Positions 22,250 to 35,720 of a stretch of DNA of 64,000 nt are shown here, piece after piece. The stretch comes from Stenogyne calaminthoides (lineage: Eukaryota > Streptophyta > Magnoliopsida > Lamiales > Lamiaceae): NCBI GenBank assembly GCA_037126765.1, contig JBBCBC010000025.1:11997639-12061638 (forward strand). Direction: 5' to 3'. The notes beneath the pieces were generated by a model. It was not told where the DNA came from, made no database searches, and saw only the letters and a list, made by a program, of their open reading frames with translations. The position numbers and the translations under genes were made by a program. The first letter of the stretch is position 1. Each line of letters begins with the position of its first letter.

Positions 22250-22804
22250 CAGGGGTATAGGTGCAAATTTAATTTCTCAAGACCCTTAAGAGAAATCTGC
22301 ACCACAAGGACAGCGCGTAGGAAACACGCGAATGATGATTGGATAAGCTTACGGTGATTGATATCCCAAAGTATCCAGACTATTATTACGAATGTCAAAT
22401 CGTGCCGACTTAGGGAATCGAGATGAATCTCCAATTTTCCAAGACTAAGTTTTGGCGGTAACACTTATTCTAAGAATTAACTTGTCTGAGTAGAATCAGA
22501 TTAGGTCAACTGAAATCTGATTAGATATATCAGATGAGGAAGATCAATTGAGTATGATACCTCAACAAATCAGATAAATCAGTCAATAAGTAATCAGAAA
22601 TAACAGTTGAAGGGGGAACTTCAACTGATCAGGGAGGATCAGAAAAGAGAATATCAGACGCAAAAGTGGAGCGGATCGATTAAAAGGGACAGTTTGGAAA
22701 TTATAAGGATTAGGCAGAAAACTAAGATCAACAAGTGGTACAGACAAACTTCAAGTGGTATTGACTGATTACAATATCAGTCAACCATATACACAATTCT
22801 GTTT
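22250..22804. other. Divergent intergenic region of A1 (left part)
   Basis: Non-coding region between the antisense unit and the sense extra ORF, cut by A2 at 22810. It holds a perfect 9-bp inverted repeat, CAGTTGAAG/CTTCAACTG, at 22604-22626, retained in A2 with altered CTG/CAG positions (31807-31835). The other half is 37283-37533. Confidence 0.5.
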
Positions 22805-22809
22805 CCTTG
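22805..22809. repeat. Target-site duplication of A2 (CCTTG), left
   Basis: CCTTG before TGTTGGGAAATTTATAG, repeated at 37278-37282. Confidence 0.97.
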
Positions 22810-24365
22810 TGTTGGGAAATTTATAGTTTTGATGAAAGTTCAAAAAACACATGTAATAGGACCAGTCAGACCTGTTAGCTGACTGATGTTTATATTACCT
22901 GCTATAGGAGAAAAGTTGATAATGATTGTATAGAACAACTGATGAAATAAATAGGTCACATATTGAGGGGGAAACTCAATATGTATAGGTCGAATCAAGA
23001 CTCAAAGGACAATATATCCGATGCCGAATGCAAGACAGAATAGAAGATCGATCGTTCGATCTAGTCGATATCTCAAATGAAGTCATAAAGCCCAAACTAA
23101 GAATACTTGAAGATCAGATGACTTCCAGAAGATCAGACCAGAAGACCTACATCAGCCTAGTCTGCTAGTTGAAGCTAAGTCAACCGACACCAGAAGACTC
23201 CATCGGGTAGTAGATCGATTACGGCCCGATCGATCAGTCACCACCCAGTGAAAATCGATGTTTCACCTAATCATACGCCTATGATCCGAACAAGAAGAAT
23301 GTCAACCTTAGTTGGAAGAACAAACACCGAAAAAGTGCGTCTCATAACCAATAAGAACAAGACACGTATGATCGGAGCCGACAATTAAGGGGATTTGATC
23401 TTTGCTCTCTCTAACGGATATAAAATACAAGTTCACGCTTTTTCGCCATGCCGTTCTCAAGCACGTCACATCAATCCTGCAAACCTACCTAATATAGCCG
23501 AAATTCAAATTGCTCTCCAACGGCTCTTTGATTTCAAGGTCTATAAATATGGGATCACACTTCGAGTGAAACAACTAAACGCCGAACAATCAAGAACCTC
23601 AGCTAATATCGATTTCCGCACAAGAACACGAACAAGAAGATTAATTTTTCTTAGTGTTCATCCCATAAGTTCTTAGCATAGAAATCTTTTCATCTAGTTG
23701 TTAGGCCGCTTATATCTGTGAAAAAAGATTTCATAGTTGAACCAAAACAATCTTACCCAAACCCCCAAGTTAGGTTAAGTTGTTTAGCAAGATTTCGAAT
23801 CAGGGTTTCTAGTTCGATCTCCGGATCGGTTGAGTGTGAACTCCTTAAACATCTAGTTGGTGTCTTGTGTTGGACTTACACATAAAACAAAGTCCAATTG
23901 GTTAAGTAGGTGCCCTTTTGTGATAGGGAAGAGTGGATGTAGGACCGGGTTTGTCCAACCACTATAAATCTTGTGTGCCTTTACCGCTTTGATTAACGAT
24001 TACAATCGCACACAACCTTTAAAAGCGCATACATATTCCAAGTTGAGATCGATTAGCACCAAGCTTCGATCCGATCAAACTTGACACTTGATCAACCGAT
24101 TAAAAGATTAACTTTGGAATCGATTTATCAAAACCGGTTTTTTCACACGGGTAAAACTTAAGCTTCCGCACACATCGATTAAACCGATAGTTTCTGAATC
24201 GATCTGGCCTTGAGCGATCAAGAAGTTGGTTATCGATCCAAACCGATTCACTCACACTGATCAAAGTTAATCGCCCTCACACCTGATTTGCACAAAAGTT
24301 TTTTCGAAGTCTATTCACCCTCCCCTCTAGACTTACGCCCTCACAAAACCCGTTCGGGACCTACA
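22810..24365 (+). mobile_element. 5' LTR of A2
   Basis: 1556 bp, TGTTGGGAAATTTATAG...CGGGACCTACA; pairs with 35721-37277. Many differences between the pair are CAG against CG or CGG. Confidence 0.97.
23542..23549 (+). promoter_or_regulatory. TATA box of A2 5' LTR
   Basis: TATAAATA in the same context as the other A LTRs. Confidence 0.65.
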
Positions 24366-24367
24366 AG

Positions 24368-24379
24368 TGGTATCGAGTC
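24368..24379 (+). promoter_or_regulatory. Primer binding site of A2, altered
   Basis: TGGTATCGAGTC where A1 has TGGTATCAGAGC; the first difference is loss of the A of CAG. Confidence 0.85.
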
Positions 24380-24501
24380 ATTGGTTCTACTGCACCAATC
24401 GACTCAGTATCATCGATTCTTGAGGAAGAATCTTTGTGGTCAATCGAATCGATCTTGAAAAACCGTTTTAAAACTCATTCATTTTCCAAAAACACTCAAA
24501 G

Positions 24502-27073
24502 ATAGATAACACCTCGGTATGTATCATGATCTGCGAAGTTCTCAATCGATGAGTATGCAGATTGGGCCATATATATGTCCAACCATCTAGGTTCGATCGA
24601 TGGCGTAATGATGGAAGTCATCGAAAGAGGACCCATCATCATATATTACGACAACCCCGCGGTTGGAGGAGATCCGGACTTTTGCCCCGGGAAGTCTTGT
24701 GCGTAAAAGCCCAAATTGATGGATGCAGAGGAAAGGAAATCGCATACTCTAGATACTATCGCAAGGCATATTATCATGAAAACCATGGATAAGGTCACCA
24801 AAGAAAAGATTAAGTATCTCAAATCATGCGAAAGCAATGTGGGATACTCGCTGAAAATATCGCAAGGAAATGACCAGGATAAAAGACAAATAGTCTGCAG
24901 GCGAACCGGTAAAGTTCAAAAATTGAAGATGTCTTTTCAACTAAACCATCAACGAACTCGATGGAAGGATTACGATGTCAATAAACAAGCTTCGAGAACT
25001 TGGTAGAGAGATGTCCGATAAAGATATCAACTACAAAATTTTAAGGTCTCTCACCAAGAAATGGGACATGAAGGTCATCAGAATCAAGGATTGCCAAGAC
25101 ATTTCAAAAATGAAGCCAAGTAGCTTGTTCTTGAGCCTTAAAGCTCACGAGTTCGATTTGATTGAAAGAGGACAAGGCGATGAAGATGAGGTGCCCGCTG
25201 AAGCCTCAACTTCAAAATCGCTTGCTTTTAAGGCAACCAAAGAGCGTAACGAAGGTCAACGAACTTGTTGGGAATATAATAAGTCGAAGCGAATCGACGC
25301 TCTGCTTACTAGAAGCTTGAGAAGTCGAACGTCCAACTTGGTAAGTATCGAAGATTTTATAAGGACTATCAACATAGCCGAGGAGAGATAGGAGATCAGC
25401 CAATAGATCTCCGAGAAGAACCGATCCGATGATCGGAGGGATCACGAGAGATGAAAGGAAAAGAGATAATCGATCGAGGAAGGAAGAGATAACCAATCGA
25501 TGTGAAGAAGCTCGACTACTATCGAAAGGAAGTCACCCGATAGGTCATACAGACGAGTGATTCACCGAAAGGAAAGGTTCGGTGGATCAAGGAGCGTGCT
25601 TCAACCGTGAGAAAGCAGTCACTATAGCGCAGACGCCTGCACTGGACGCCAAGAGAAAGGGAAGAAAAGAGGAATAGAAGAGAACGCAATAGGGATAGGA
25701 AGAGCCATGGTTGCGAGCACGTCGTGAATCGACGATTCCTATCTCGCCTCCGAGGACTCTGGATACTCCTCTGAGAAGACTTTTGCCCGATCAATGATCT
25801 TTGACTTCTATGAAAATGAAGATCGATATTCTCTTGAGACGATGATGAGATCTCGGCCGATGGCCAAGGAGGACCAATCTGAGGTAACCTCCAAACCTCG
25901 CTTTCGTTTCGCTTCTACACTGCTATCATTAGCACACCTGCTGGGGAGATTGACCTGCAGCTCTACTCGAGCAATTGCTTGAGGATCTCTCCAAAGCAAG
26001 AGACACTTTTGGTATAGGGGGAAGCTGGAAAATGATAAGCGGAGGCCAGAAATAAATCACTTGCTAAAGAAAATGATCTCGAAGAAAGCCTCCGAACTTA
26101 GATCAATTTGAAACCGCTTCGTAAAGCAACCGAGGAATTTAAAATTCTCGAAGTTAAAGCTTCTGATCAGGAGAAGCAGATCAAAGATCAGCTGGCAATT
26201 AACAAACAGCAAGCTGATGACTTCAAAATCCTGCAAGCAAAATTCGATGAGCTGTTCCAAAAGCATGAAAGTCTAAAATCATCTGAGGATAATCTGCGTA
26301 AGAAAATAGAGGTTTTTTCAAAATCATCTAAAACCGTTCAAGACATGAACGCCTATTTTCGAACAACGATTAACAAGAAGGGACTTGGGTATGAGAACCC
26401 TTCCACATCCTCAAAAGCCCCGGCTGATTCATCTCAAAAGAGTGTAATCAGACGAGTTTCTGACAAAGATACACCAAAAACCAAACATGTATCTAATAAG
26501 GGATAAAGACCAGTTGAGCAGGTAAGGCAGGTGCCTAACCAGAAGGGGAACATAAATGGACCCCAACTGGTAAAGCATCAGCCGAGGAATCAACAGAAGA
26601 ACCCAGTTCTTCTGAAGAGACCTCAACCTGATCAACAGATCAGGAATCAGAAAAGACAACCTGTAAAAGGGAAGTCCAATCTGAGACCCAATCAAGGTCA
26701 GCTGCCTAATAAGCATGCTTTAGGTAAACTGCAAAAACCACCTATGCCAAAAAGATATGAATCTTTTGATGGTAGCAGTCGTACCTACCCCTATAATCAG
26801 AAATCTAGGGCTACTGCACCTGAACCACACTGGATAAAAAGAAGACAAACAGAAAAGATAAATCCCAAGTCTTCTAAGTCATCCAAGGTTCACACTAATA
26901 ATCATACAAAACAGAAAGCATATAAAGAGACGTATGATTATGTTGACAGGTATGGGAGACAAATCAGGCCTTCTGATCTAACTGATCACAATAGAAGTGC
27001 TCTGTTTGTATGGATTCCCAAGACTAAACCTAACCCCTCAGGACCCAATCCAAAAGGGGTACCTAAAGCCTGA
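24502..27073 (+). pseudogene. gag of element A2
   Basis: Homologous to A1 gag over its length. The start codon position reads ATA instead of ATG at 24502. Capsid fragments are recognisable at 24716-25391 (KDINYKILRSLTKKWDMKV). The zinc-knuckle region near 25595 is destroyed. A coiled-coil-like stretch lies at 26108-26506 and a basic C-terminal part at 26531-27073, ending GPNPKGVPKA and the conserved TGA (27071-27073). The C-terminal third is cleaner and more complete than that of A1. Many breaks are single-base losses. The piece is not translatable as given. Confidence 0.85.
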
Positions 27074-27078
27074 TCTGA

Positions 27079-30000
27079 TTGCAGGTTCGCGTGGGTCTGG
27101 CCAACAAAGGAGGTGTGCAAGCAACTATCTGGTACATCGATAGTGGATGTTCAAGGCACATGACAGGAAGCAAGCACCTCCTCAAATCATACATAGAAAC
27201 GAAAAAGGCCCAGCGTGTACTCTTCGGTGATGATAACTTTGGTTATACCAAAGGGTTCGGAACCTTAGAGAATGATGATGTACAAGTAACTGGAGTCTCG
27301 TATGTCGAAGGTCTGAAGCACAACCTATTATCGGTTTCACAATTCTGCGACAACGGATTCAAAGGTTGAGTTCTCGACGACCAATGCACTATCAAGAATC
27401 GAGCCATTCAACAGATTTTTGCTAACGTCGGTTCAAGGAAAGGGACGATCTACAAAGAGATTTGAATAAATGCCCAGAAACGCATGCCCGATTGTCAAGA
27501 GTTCCAAAAGTAGCGATTGGCTCTGCACAAAAGAATGAGCCATCCCGAACTTTAAAAATCTTAATAAGATAAAGGGATGTCTCTAGTGGAAGGACTTCCG
27601 AATGAAGTATTTTCAAAGGATCCGACATGTCTTGCATGTCGGAAGGAAAATAGGTCAAAGCTTCATTAAAGGGAATTCCGGACCAAAGATCCAAAGCAGA
27701 AATCTTCGGTACCGCTTCATATGGATCTATTTGGACCAGATTACACCAGCTTAGTCTCAACGGACGAAATACACTCGTAATCGTGGATGACTATTCCAAG
27801 TTTACAGGGTTATATTCTTACATAAGAAGAATGAGACGACAAACGAAGATACCCGAAATGCTAAAAAGATTACAAAATGAGAAGGGTGTCAACAGTAAAA
27901 AATCGATCGATATAAAGGTACATAATTTCGAACTCCTTTATTATTAATGATTTTTGCTCTAAGTTTGGTATACAACATGAAACATCACCGCAAGGACGCC
28001 ACAACAAAATGGAGTAAATTTTGAGGAGGAACAGAACTCTAAAAAAGAAGTTCGCCGCGATGTTATCCAACATGCAATACCAAGCCGTTTTCAAGCGTAT
28101 AATCAACACTGCATGCCATACTCAGAACAGATGTCTTCTGACTAAGGCTCACTACAAAACACCCTATGAACTGTGGAAGGACAGAAAACCTCGTGTCTCT
28201 TACTTCCATGTTTTTGGGTGTAAGTGTTTCATACACAACAATGGGAAGAGTCAGTTGAAGACTTTTGAGGCCAAGTCAGATGAGGGTATATTCTTAGGAT
28301 ATTCCTCATCTAGCAAAAGGCTTTCGGGTTTACAACGACCCGAACCCTACTTGTGGAAGAAACACCCCATGTAGTCTTTGATGAAGCATCTTCTGAACAA
28401 GAGAAATCTGCCTCAGAACAAGATGTACCTGATCAACAAGTACCTGATGCTCAAAAAATGGATCAGCTAATGATCAAGGAAAAAGAATCAGAAACCGTAA
28501 CAGTATACATTCCAGATCTAGCTGATTCACCAGATCATTCAGATCCTAAGGTACGAAAAACTGTCGGTGAAGAAGCTGATACAGCTGAGACAGTATCAAC
28601 TGAACCATCCGGTTCAGGGGGAACATCTGAAGTTCCCACGAACAGACATCAGCACATGATGAGTCCAACATCAGCTGAGACTTGTTCTTATCAAGTGGAT
28701 CATAACTCTGCACCACTCCCAATCGCTAGTAATGAAATTTTATCAGAAATGGATGATGTTCTCCAAACCGACGCAAATCAGAACAGAAGGACCTGGATAA
28801 CCAGTCATCCAACTGATCTGATAATCGGAGACCCATCTGATAAAGTTAAAACTAGACATCAGATTGGTGAAAGTGCCATGTATTGTTCTGTCTATGAAGG
28901 AACCAACAACAATAGAGGAAGCTCTACAAGACGCAAGCTGGATTCTAGCCATGCAGGAAGAGCTGGAACAGTTCGACATAAATCAAGTTTGGGAACTAGT
29001 GGACAGACCAAGTCATCAAGACGTTATTGGCACGAAGTGGGTATTCAAGAACAAGAGAGATGAGAAAAACGTCATCACCAGAAATAAGGCAAGACTTGTT
29101 GCTAAGGGGTATTCACAATCGTAAGAATTGATTATGATGAGACCTTTGCACCGCCGCTCGCCTAGAAAGCCATTCGGGTGTTTTCTGCATATGCTTCCCA
29201 CGAGAGGGTTCATCAGTATCGATGGACGTAAAGAGCACTTTCTTAAACGGGGTACTAGCAGAGGAAGTTTATGTCGAACAACCTCCAGGCTTTGAAAAGG
29301 GCAACCAGGTGTACCGTCTAAGAAAAGCTCTCTATGGCCTGAAATAGGCTCCTCGAGCTTGGTATGATACACTCTCTCAGTTCTTGATCGAAAGTGGGTT
29401 CACTAAAGGAACAGTGGACATAACCTTATTCGAATATAGAAGATGGAAAAGATATTCTGATGGTTCAGATTTACGTGGACGACATCATCTTCGGATCTCC
29501 CAACAAAAGTCTATGTGAAAGATTCAGCAAACTGATGCAAGGGAAATTCGAGATGTCCATGATGGGTCAGATGAATTACTTTCTGGGTCTTCAAGTAAAG
29601 CAAAGTATAGAAGGGATATTCATCTCGCCAAGAAAAGTACACTAGAATTTTTTTGGCTAAGTTTGGAGTTCAAAATTGTAAGGAAGCCAAAATTCCTATG
29701 ATGACCGGATTCAAGATGGATCCGATGAGGATGGTCGAAAAACAAATCGGAAGGAATATAGGGCTCTCATTGGATCTCTACTATACCGATGCCAAAGACC
29801 GGATATAACCTTCGCAAAGAGGTGTGTATGTGCGATTTCGCAAATCCAATGATAAGTCACCTAGAAGCGACTAAGCGGATTCTTAAGTATCTGAAGGGAC
29901 AAGAAACCTTGGTTTATTTTACCCATCGATGATAATCTAGAGCTTAGTGGGTATTCTGATTCTCGATTATGGAGGTTGCAAGATTGATGAAAAAATCCAC

Positions 30001-30463
30001 CTCGAACTTGTCGGTTCTTAGGAAGTAAACCGATCTCGTGGTTTTCAAAAGGCGGACATCGGTTGCAACATCTCTACTATCAAGCGAAATATATGGTCAT
30101 GGAAGTCGTTGTTCCCAAATCGCTCGCTTAGTCGGCGGTGAGGATTATAACATTGAAACTAAGAATGTACCTATTTTCTTGACGATGCGAAATAGTGCTA
30201 TTGCAATCACTCGTAATCTCGTTCTACATACAAGATGCAAGCATGTGGATGTCGTGCACCATTTTATAAGAGATCATGTTGAAAAAGAAGAATATCGAAA
30301 TGGAAAAGATTCATCTTGATATACGTAAAAGTCGATATTCTAACCAAGCCACTAGCCGAGATCGATTAAGAGAATTATGCAATGAGCTAGGGCTTCGGAT
30401 CTTGGAGAAAATGCACCTAAAATGTTTGATGGAATGATCTCGAAACCAACCGGTTAAGAAATT
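27079..30463 (+). pseudogene. pol of element A2 (PR-INT-RT-RNase H)
   Basis: Protease with WYIDSGCSRHMTGSK and an intact stretch through HNLLSVSQFCDN (27079-27369). The pre-integrase and integrase core at 27370-28020 are heavily shifted. The integrase C-terminal block contains PYELWKDRKPRVSYFHVFGC (28165-28230), and a linker follows at 28353-28900. RT has KARLVAKGYSQS, the catalytic YVDDIIFGSP (29474) and MNYFLGLQVKQS. RNase H and the C-terminal block near 30200-30340 are damaged. Its frame differs from that of gag, with stops in both frames at the junction, as in A1. It needs integrity checks on raw reads before being called dead. Confidence 0.88.
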
Positions 30464-31047
30464 AATCGATTCAAGAGAAATCGGTTGAATTTGGTATCTC
30501 AATCGATCGTAAGATCACCAAGGAACCGATATGAGAAGGTCTTGATCGATTTAAAGTTTATCGATTAAATGAACTGATCGTTTAAAGGATTATCTGATTA
30601 AATCTGCTTCGCTTATACTTTGTAAGTCGATTAAAATTTGAAACTCAACAAGATTCACAAGTGGTATTCACAAGATTAAAGCTTAAAATCGCATAAGGAT
30701 ACAGAATTTTTTACACAACAATGAAATAATGAAATTTTCATTGATAAAGACCAAGGTCGGGTTACATTACAAGATACAAGTACAAGAGGACCCGAGGTCA
30801 AGACATAAACCCTAAACCCTAAACCCGAAAAACCTTAACACTAAACCCCTCATCCTAACCCTTGAAGAAGTGGAGAGAGAGATTTTTAACTGATGCTCTC
30901 ATTTTCCCCACTTAACAAGGGTGAGAGAGGCTTTAAAATAATCCTAAGCCGATCATTTGAAGCTAAAACCAAAGGAGCGAGAGCGGCGTTGATAGGATTT
31001 TTAAGCCGAGCCCTAAGAAAGAGTCGATGGGCTCTCCAAATGTTAAA
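30464..31047. other. Spacer after pol in A2
   Basis: Corresponds to 21205-21765 of A1, including the minus-strand polyadenylation-like region near 30720-30790. No gene seen. Confidence 0.5.
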
Positions 31048-31383
31048 TGGTGAGTTGATATACGGGCATCACCGTTGTCCGATCTGCGCACCGCACATCA
31101 AACTCATGTTCATTTTCGATCGAGTCTGTTGATGCGGGTTACGTCATCTCGATAGACACACAAGGTGCATCACGGTTAGGAGAAGTGTCTTCTCGGTTCT
31201 GATAATGAACCGCGACCTCGGTGGTAGAGATGCTTGGCAACGATTGTATGTGAAATCTTCGATGACGACGAAGACAAAGTGATAAAGGGACACACAGGTT
31301 GATTTGAGAAGTCAAATCATTGAAAAAGGGGTAAAGGTGTTTCTTAGGAAGTTTCACCTAAATAAGGGTTCACCGAAAAGCAT
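31048..31383 (-). pseudogene. Antisense ORF of A2, homologue of 21766-22167
   Basis: The ATG (31383) and the TATA box 62 bp upstream align with A1, and the nucleotide sequence can be followed to the block encoding the CTL-AYRDDE region of A1. The frame is lost within ten codons of the ATG and a piece of about 60 bp near the end is missing. Conservation of signals in two insertions shows that the unit was present in the parent element. Confidence 0.55.
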
Positions 31384-32311
31384 GATTTTACAAAGAAAGA
31401 TAAGTATGGTGAATAGGTTATGTTGTGTAAAATAATTGGTCCAATTTATAGAGACCAAGCAAGGGTGCAAATGCAAATTCGAGTTCTCAAAACCTTTTAG
31501 AGAAATCGCACCAAAAAGGACAAATGTGTAGAAATCACGCGATCGATAATTGGAGAAATTTACGGTAGGATTGACATATCGAAAGATTCGCATTTATAAT
31601 TACGAGATAAATCAATCGTGCCAACTTAGGAATAGAAGCTACTATTCTAGACTAAGTTTTGGCGTAACTCTTATCCCAAGAATTGGCTTGATCTCGAGAA
31701 GAATCGATTAGGTCAACTAAAATCGATTACATACTGGTTGATCGGATGAGGGAGATCACCGAGCTTGAAACTCCAACAAATCGATACATCGATTATGGGA
31801 AAAAGAAATATCGGTTGAAGGGGAACTTCAACCGATCAAGGAGGATCGAAGGAAATCGACGATTCAAGGAAGATCGGTTGAGCTTGAAACTTCAACAAAT
31901 CGATGCAAGTGAAGAAGATCATTTAAAAGGATCGGTTAAAATTTTAAGGCTTAGGCAGAATACTAAGATCAACAAGTGAAATCAACATGGACAAGTGGTA
32001 TTGGTATTACGATTAAATATCACCAACCAGATATATTTTTCTTTTCTCTTGTTCTTTGCTTATTTATCGGATCTTATCTCGATATTATTTGCCTTTATCG
32101 CACCCATTATCCTTGTGGACGTATTCCTTACAAATCATTTAATGCGGACGTGGGAACATGTATTAACTGCTACTAAATGTGCTTTTAAATCCAAAAGGTT
32201 TTTAAATGACGTGCTTTTCCGACCCTACGATCAAAACCGCTTAATCTGAACGTTTAATCTTTTCAAATGGTTGATCTTCCAAATCTTGTCTTCTTTTTCC
32301 CTCCTCGTCTT
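31384..32311. other. Divergent intergenic region of A2
   Basis: Uninterrupted version of the A1 region split at 22810/37277. It contains the minus-strand TATA box CTATAAATTGG (31441-31451), the GTTGAAG/CTTCAAC hairpin at 31807-31835, and the approach to the sense TATA box. No coding sequence is recognised. Confidence 0.5.
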
Positions 32312-32320
32312 TATAAAAAT
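32312..32320 (+). promoter_or_regulatory. TATA box upstream of extra ORF (A2)
   Basis: TATAAAAAT, 141 bp before the candidate splice donor; the A1 counterpart TTATAAG at 37534-37540 is 140 bp before its donor. Confidence 0.5.
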
Positions 32321-32452
32321 CATCAAAAACCATACCAGAGTTTTCCATTTCACAAACTTGCGATTTATTCTCTGAAAACTCCAGATTACTTCTCTCAGAT
32401 TCAAAGTGTTTTTCCTAAGTTTCAAAATCATCCTTCCGAAAAACAGAATCTG

Positions 32453-32603
32453 GTAATTTATGTTTATTTGATGTATTTTTTTTTAAAATCCATTGATCTT
32501 AAATGTTTTTATCCTGTGTTATGCTTTATTGTTTCTTGATTTCCGCATATGTGATGTTCTTATATATATATGCACAATTTTAATCGGGTCCATCCCTTTG
32601 TAG
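32453..32603 (+). other. Candidate 5'-UTR intron of extra ORF (A2), 151 bp
   Basis: Starts GTAATT after GAATCTG and ends CCCTTTGTAG directly before ATGGCC. A1 has the same donor and an acceptor at the same place relative to the ATG (37675-37881), although the two introns differ in length. Confidence 0.5.
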
Positions 32604-35505
32604 ATGGCCACCCACGGAATGGGAAAGATAATGTGCAATTATGCGAATCGCAACAAAGATTGTGGATGATAAGTTCAATGCAGTTCAATATCACTCGGAT
32701 CCGGAATCCATGGAGGTTGAGCAAATTCTCTGGCGTGCCTTGAGAAATTTTGTCTCTCGCTTTACTTTGCAATCCAAAGTGATGCAAAGATGAAGCACTA
32801 GAATTCCTAAGGAATTTAAGAGTGTATCTGGACGTTCCGAAATGAATCGCTCTCGGCATAATCGGAGAAGAAATCGATCGACGAATGATGATATAACCCG
32901 TCTGTTCAAATTTACCAAAAGGACGGATCTACTTTGCTCATTACAGGGAGAACGAAGATGAGCCGATCGAAAAAGAGCTCTTCGAGAGATGCCGACAAAC
33001 ATCATACGTCGTTTTGTCGCCAATGCTCAAGAGGAAATACCGATTGTTGTTTGACATATTGTAAAAAACAATTATGGGTATTGCATTCAGCCCAGATGCT
33101 CTTTACATCCGCTCAAAATGTACAAAGATGGTCGCAATAATTGATGAAGCCAAGAACATCAATTGGCACGGGTTCCTCAAGGCCATTATGCTCCAAGAAC
33201 ATGAGAAATTTGGAGTAAATGAACCGAGGCGGTATATCTCAAGAAAAAGATCGCCAATCTCAACAAGGTTGCGCTTATTCGAAAAGACAAACCGCCTAAT
33301 GCCGAATGGGAACAGATTGGATCAAGTCCTATAAGGCCTTTCTCCACACCCACTTCAGCCATCTTTTGGGCCACCAGACGATGATATGCGCCAACCCCCA
33401 AAGTCAAAGAAAGGAAAAAAAGGAAGCAACCGCCTACACCGATGCCCCCAAAAGAAGAAAAGAAAACCGGTGAAGGCCTGGAGAAGAGGCCAAGAAGGCA
33501 AAGCAAGCCTCCATGACTCGATGCTTGAAGATGAGTCGATGAAGAAAGAGCGCCAGATCAGTCCGTTGCAACACAAAAAATCGTGAAAAAATCGAGACGG
33601 CAAAGGCTTCTCAAGCCGAGAGCTCGCCGGATCATTCGAGGAAGAAGCACAAGACGATCGATCTCCTTCCTCAAGCTCGAGCTGATTCACCACTCGCACT
33701 AATGGGCCACCGAACATGTCTCTCCTATTCTTCCACCGCCCATGAACTCAAATCGCATCGGTTCATAACCAAAAAGCTTACGATGTGGAACCGTAAGCAC
33801 TTCCACAGAAGAGAACCTCTGCAAGAGTCAAACCGACAGCCAACTTCCGCCTACTCAAGCACAACTAAGAACCTTCCACATCTCATCAAATCGACCGACC
33901 ATACAATTCCCCGAGTCCAGATCAACAAAGATCATAATCGGGAAATTGATCGTAATCGCGAATCGAAAGAGAAATTGATGAGTTGTATCCGAATCGGTCG
34001 CCCATCCCGCCATAAGAGAGGAAGTTATGGAGATCCTCACCGAGAGATCTTCGATTAAAAAGCTTCTCGACTTTATAATAATTATTGAATGGATGGGCTG
34101 TGCGGATGAGTTTGCAAACTTCGATTTTGACATGAGGAAATCGCTAAAGTGGGATCACCAAATGAGCCGATAATTGCTAAATCCACAAAGCTCGATCCAC
34201 GTGAAGCTAGGGGTTGCTTTAACAGACAAACCGAGATCTGCCGACAAAGCTCCCAAGGCGATGCCATCATGAAGGATACAGAGTCGATGATGATAGTGGA
34301 GCTGGTGCCGCAGCTTCATGACCAACCATCAAGGCACAAACAATCAAATCGGATCAAGTGACACCCAACATTCCAACATCACACGCCACTATCGATCAAC
34401 TTCGGAGATCAAATCTTGTCTCAAAGATCTCCCGAAAAGAAAAAGTTGAGGGATCGATAGGCGATCAAAGACAGATTGCCATCAAAGAAATAACAGATCA
34501 AAGGGAATTGACTATTTCCCGATTGGGGCAATCAAAGATCGGTTCTCCCAAATCAGGTCCATCAAGCGTCAACCGAATCGATAAAAGACCGTTGATGCCA
34601 AATCGACTCGGGTGGATCAACAACAAGTTTTTTTCGATGCTCACCGACAAGCTAGAATTGATGTAAGAGAAACTTGACAAACCGATTAAAACACTCTCTA
34701 ATCGCCATGGAATCTGTAAGATCGAAATTGATATCGAAGATTCAAAATCTAATCGCCAAACTCAAAGGCATATCCGCTGGATCTCAACAGGCGATCGCGA
34801 AATAACTTTGGTTCTCGACCTCCCACCTCACTACTTTTTTTGATCAAACCAAAAAGGGGGAAGGACATAATGAGAAACCAACTCGACATAACAAAAAGTG
34901 GACATCACAAACTCGATTTCTTTGAAAAGATGTCCAAAGAGCAGTGGTAGAAGAAGCCCTAAAAAAGCAAGAAGAAAGAAGGGCGTAAAAAATGGCAGAG
35001 GCGTAAAATCAAGAAGAAATTCAGATCGAGAGCAAAGAAAGGAAGGGCCGGAAAATCCGCATTCGAACCTAAGCCGCCAAAGAAGAGTTGATGAGATCAT
35101 CCCAAAAACTGGCCATCTTGCTAAGAAATTTGAGGAATGGAATAAGATCGAGAGTGAATGGCTTCGATGCCTTTTGTTCTTAATCTTGTTCCACAAGAAG
35201 AATCTCCGATGAAGAATTCCTCAACCGGTTAGAAAATAAATACCCGGATTTTCTCAAGTATCCGGAAAATGAGGCCAAACTTATCAATGTAAAAATAACT
35301 CGCCAAGAGTATGATCCGTTGGAGTACTCGAAGAAGGCAGGATGGCTCATTTGACAGACCGGCATTTCAAAGATTCTATTTTGACATCCTACGCAGAACG
35401 ACATAATCGATCCTCGGCAGATGATGATGTCAAATGGAAACTTTATCGATTTTCAACGTACCTCAAGATCAAAGAGAGATGCGTAAGGATACAAGCCTAA
35501 AGAGT
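32604..35505 (+). pseudogene. Extra ORF of A2
   Basis: Begins ATGGCCACCCACGGAATGGG, almost identical to the A1 start at 37882. Recognisable blocks include the NINWHGFLKAI-L-QEH region (33160-33210), a lysine-rich region (33386-33590) and the embedded polypurine tract (34851-34865). The frame is shifted many times, often where A1 has CTG/CAG. It cannot be translated as given. The likely role is the same as for the A1 copy, which is unknown. Confidence 0.75.
34851..34865 (+). promoter_or_regulatory. Internal polypurine tract in extra ORF of A2
   Basis: AAAAAGGGGGAAGGA preceded by GATCAAACC, identical to A1 40204-40218. Confidence 0.6.
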
Positions 35506-35707
35506 GAAGAATCGTAAGACTACTCAGATCAATTGTTTTTTTTATTTACAAACTTTTCTCGATGTAACATGTAATCAACATTTATTAATGAGAAAAGTTT
35601 ATTTTTCGATCCTAAGACAAAGTCTCATTGTCTTCGATTATATGCACTTAATCGTTTCTATTTTTTTATCAATCAGATTTGGTTTCTCAAAGTGTTTTGG
35701 TTTCATC

Positions 35708-35719
35708 AAAAAGGGAAAA
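35708..35719 (+). promoter_or_regulatory. 3' polypurine tract of A2
   Basis: AAAAAGGGAAAA directly before the 3' LTR. Confidence 0.85.
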
Positions 35720-35720
35720 T

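Noticed and set aside
22168..22464. N-terminal extension of the antisense ORF to 232 codons
   Set aside because: The extension covers the TATA box and is not supported in A2; the ATG at 22167 has conserved signals in both copies.
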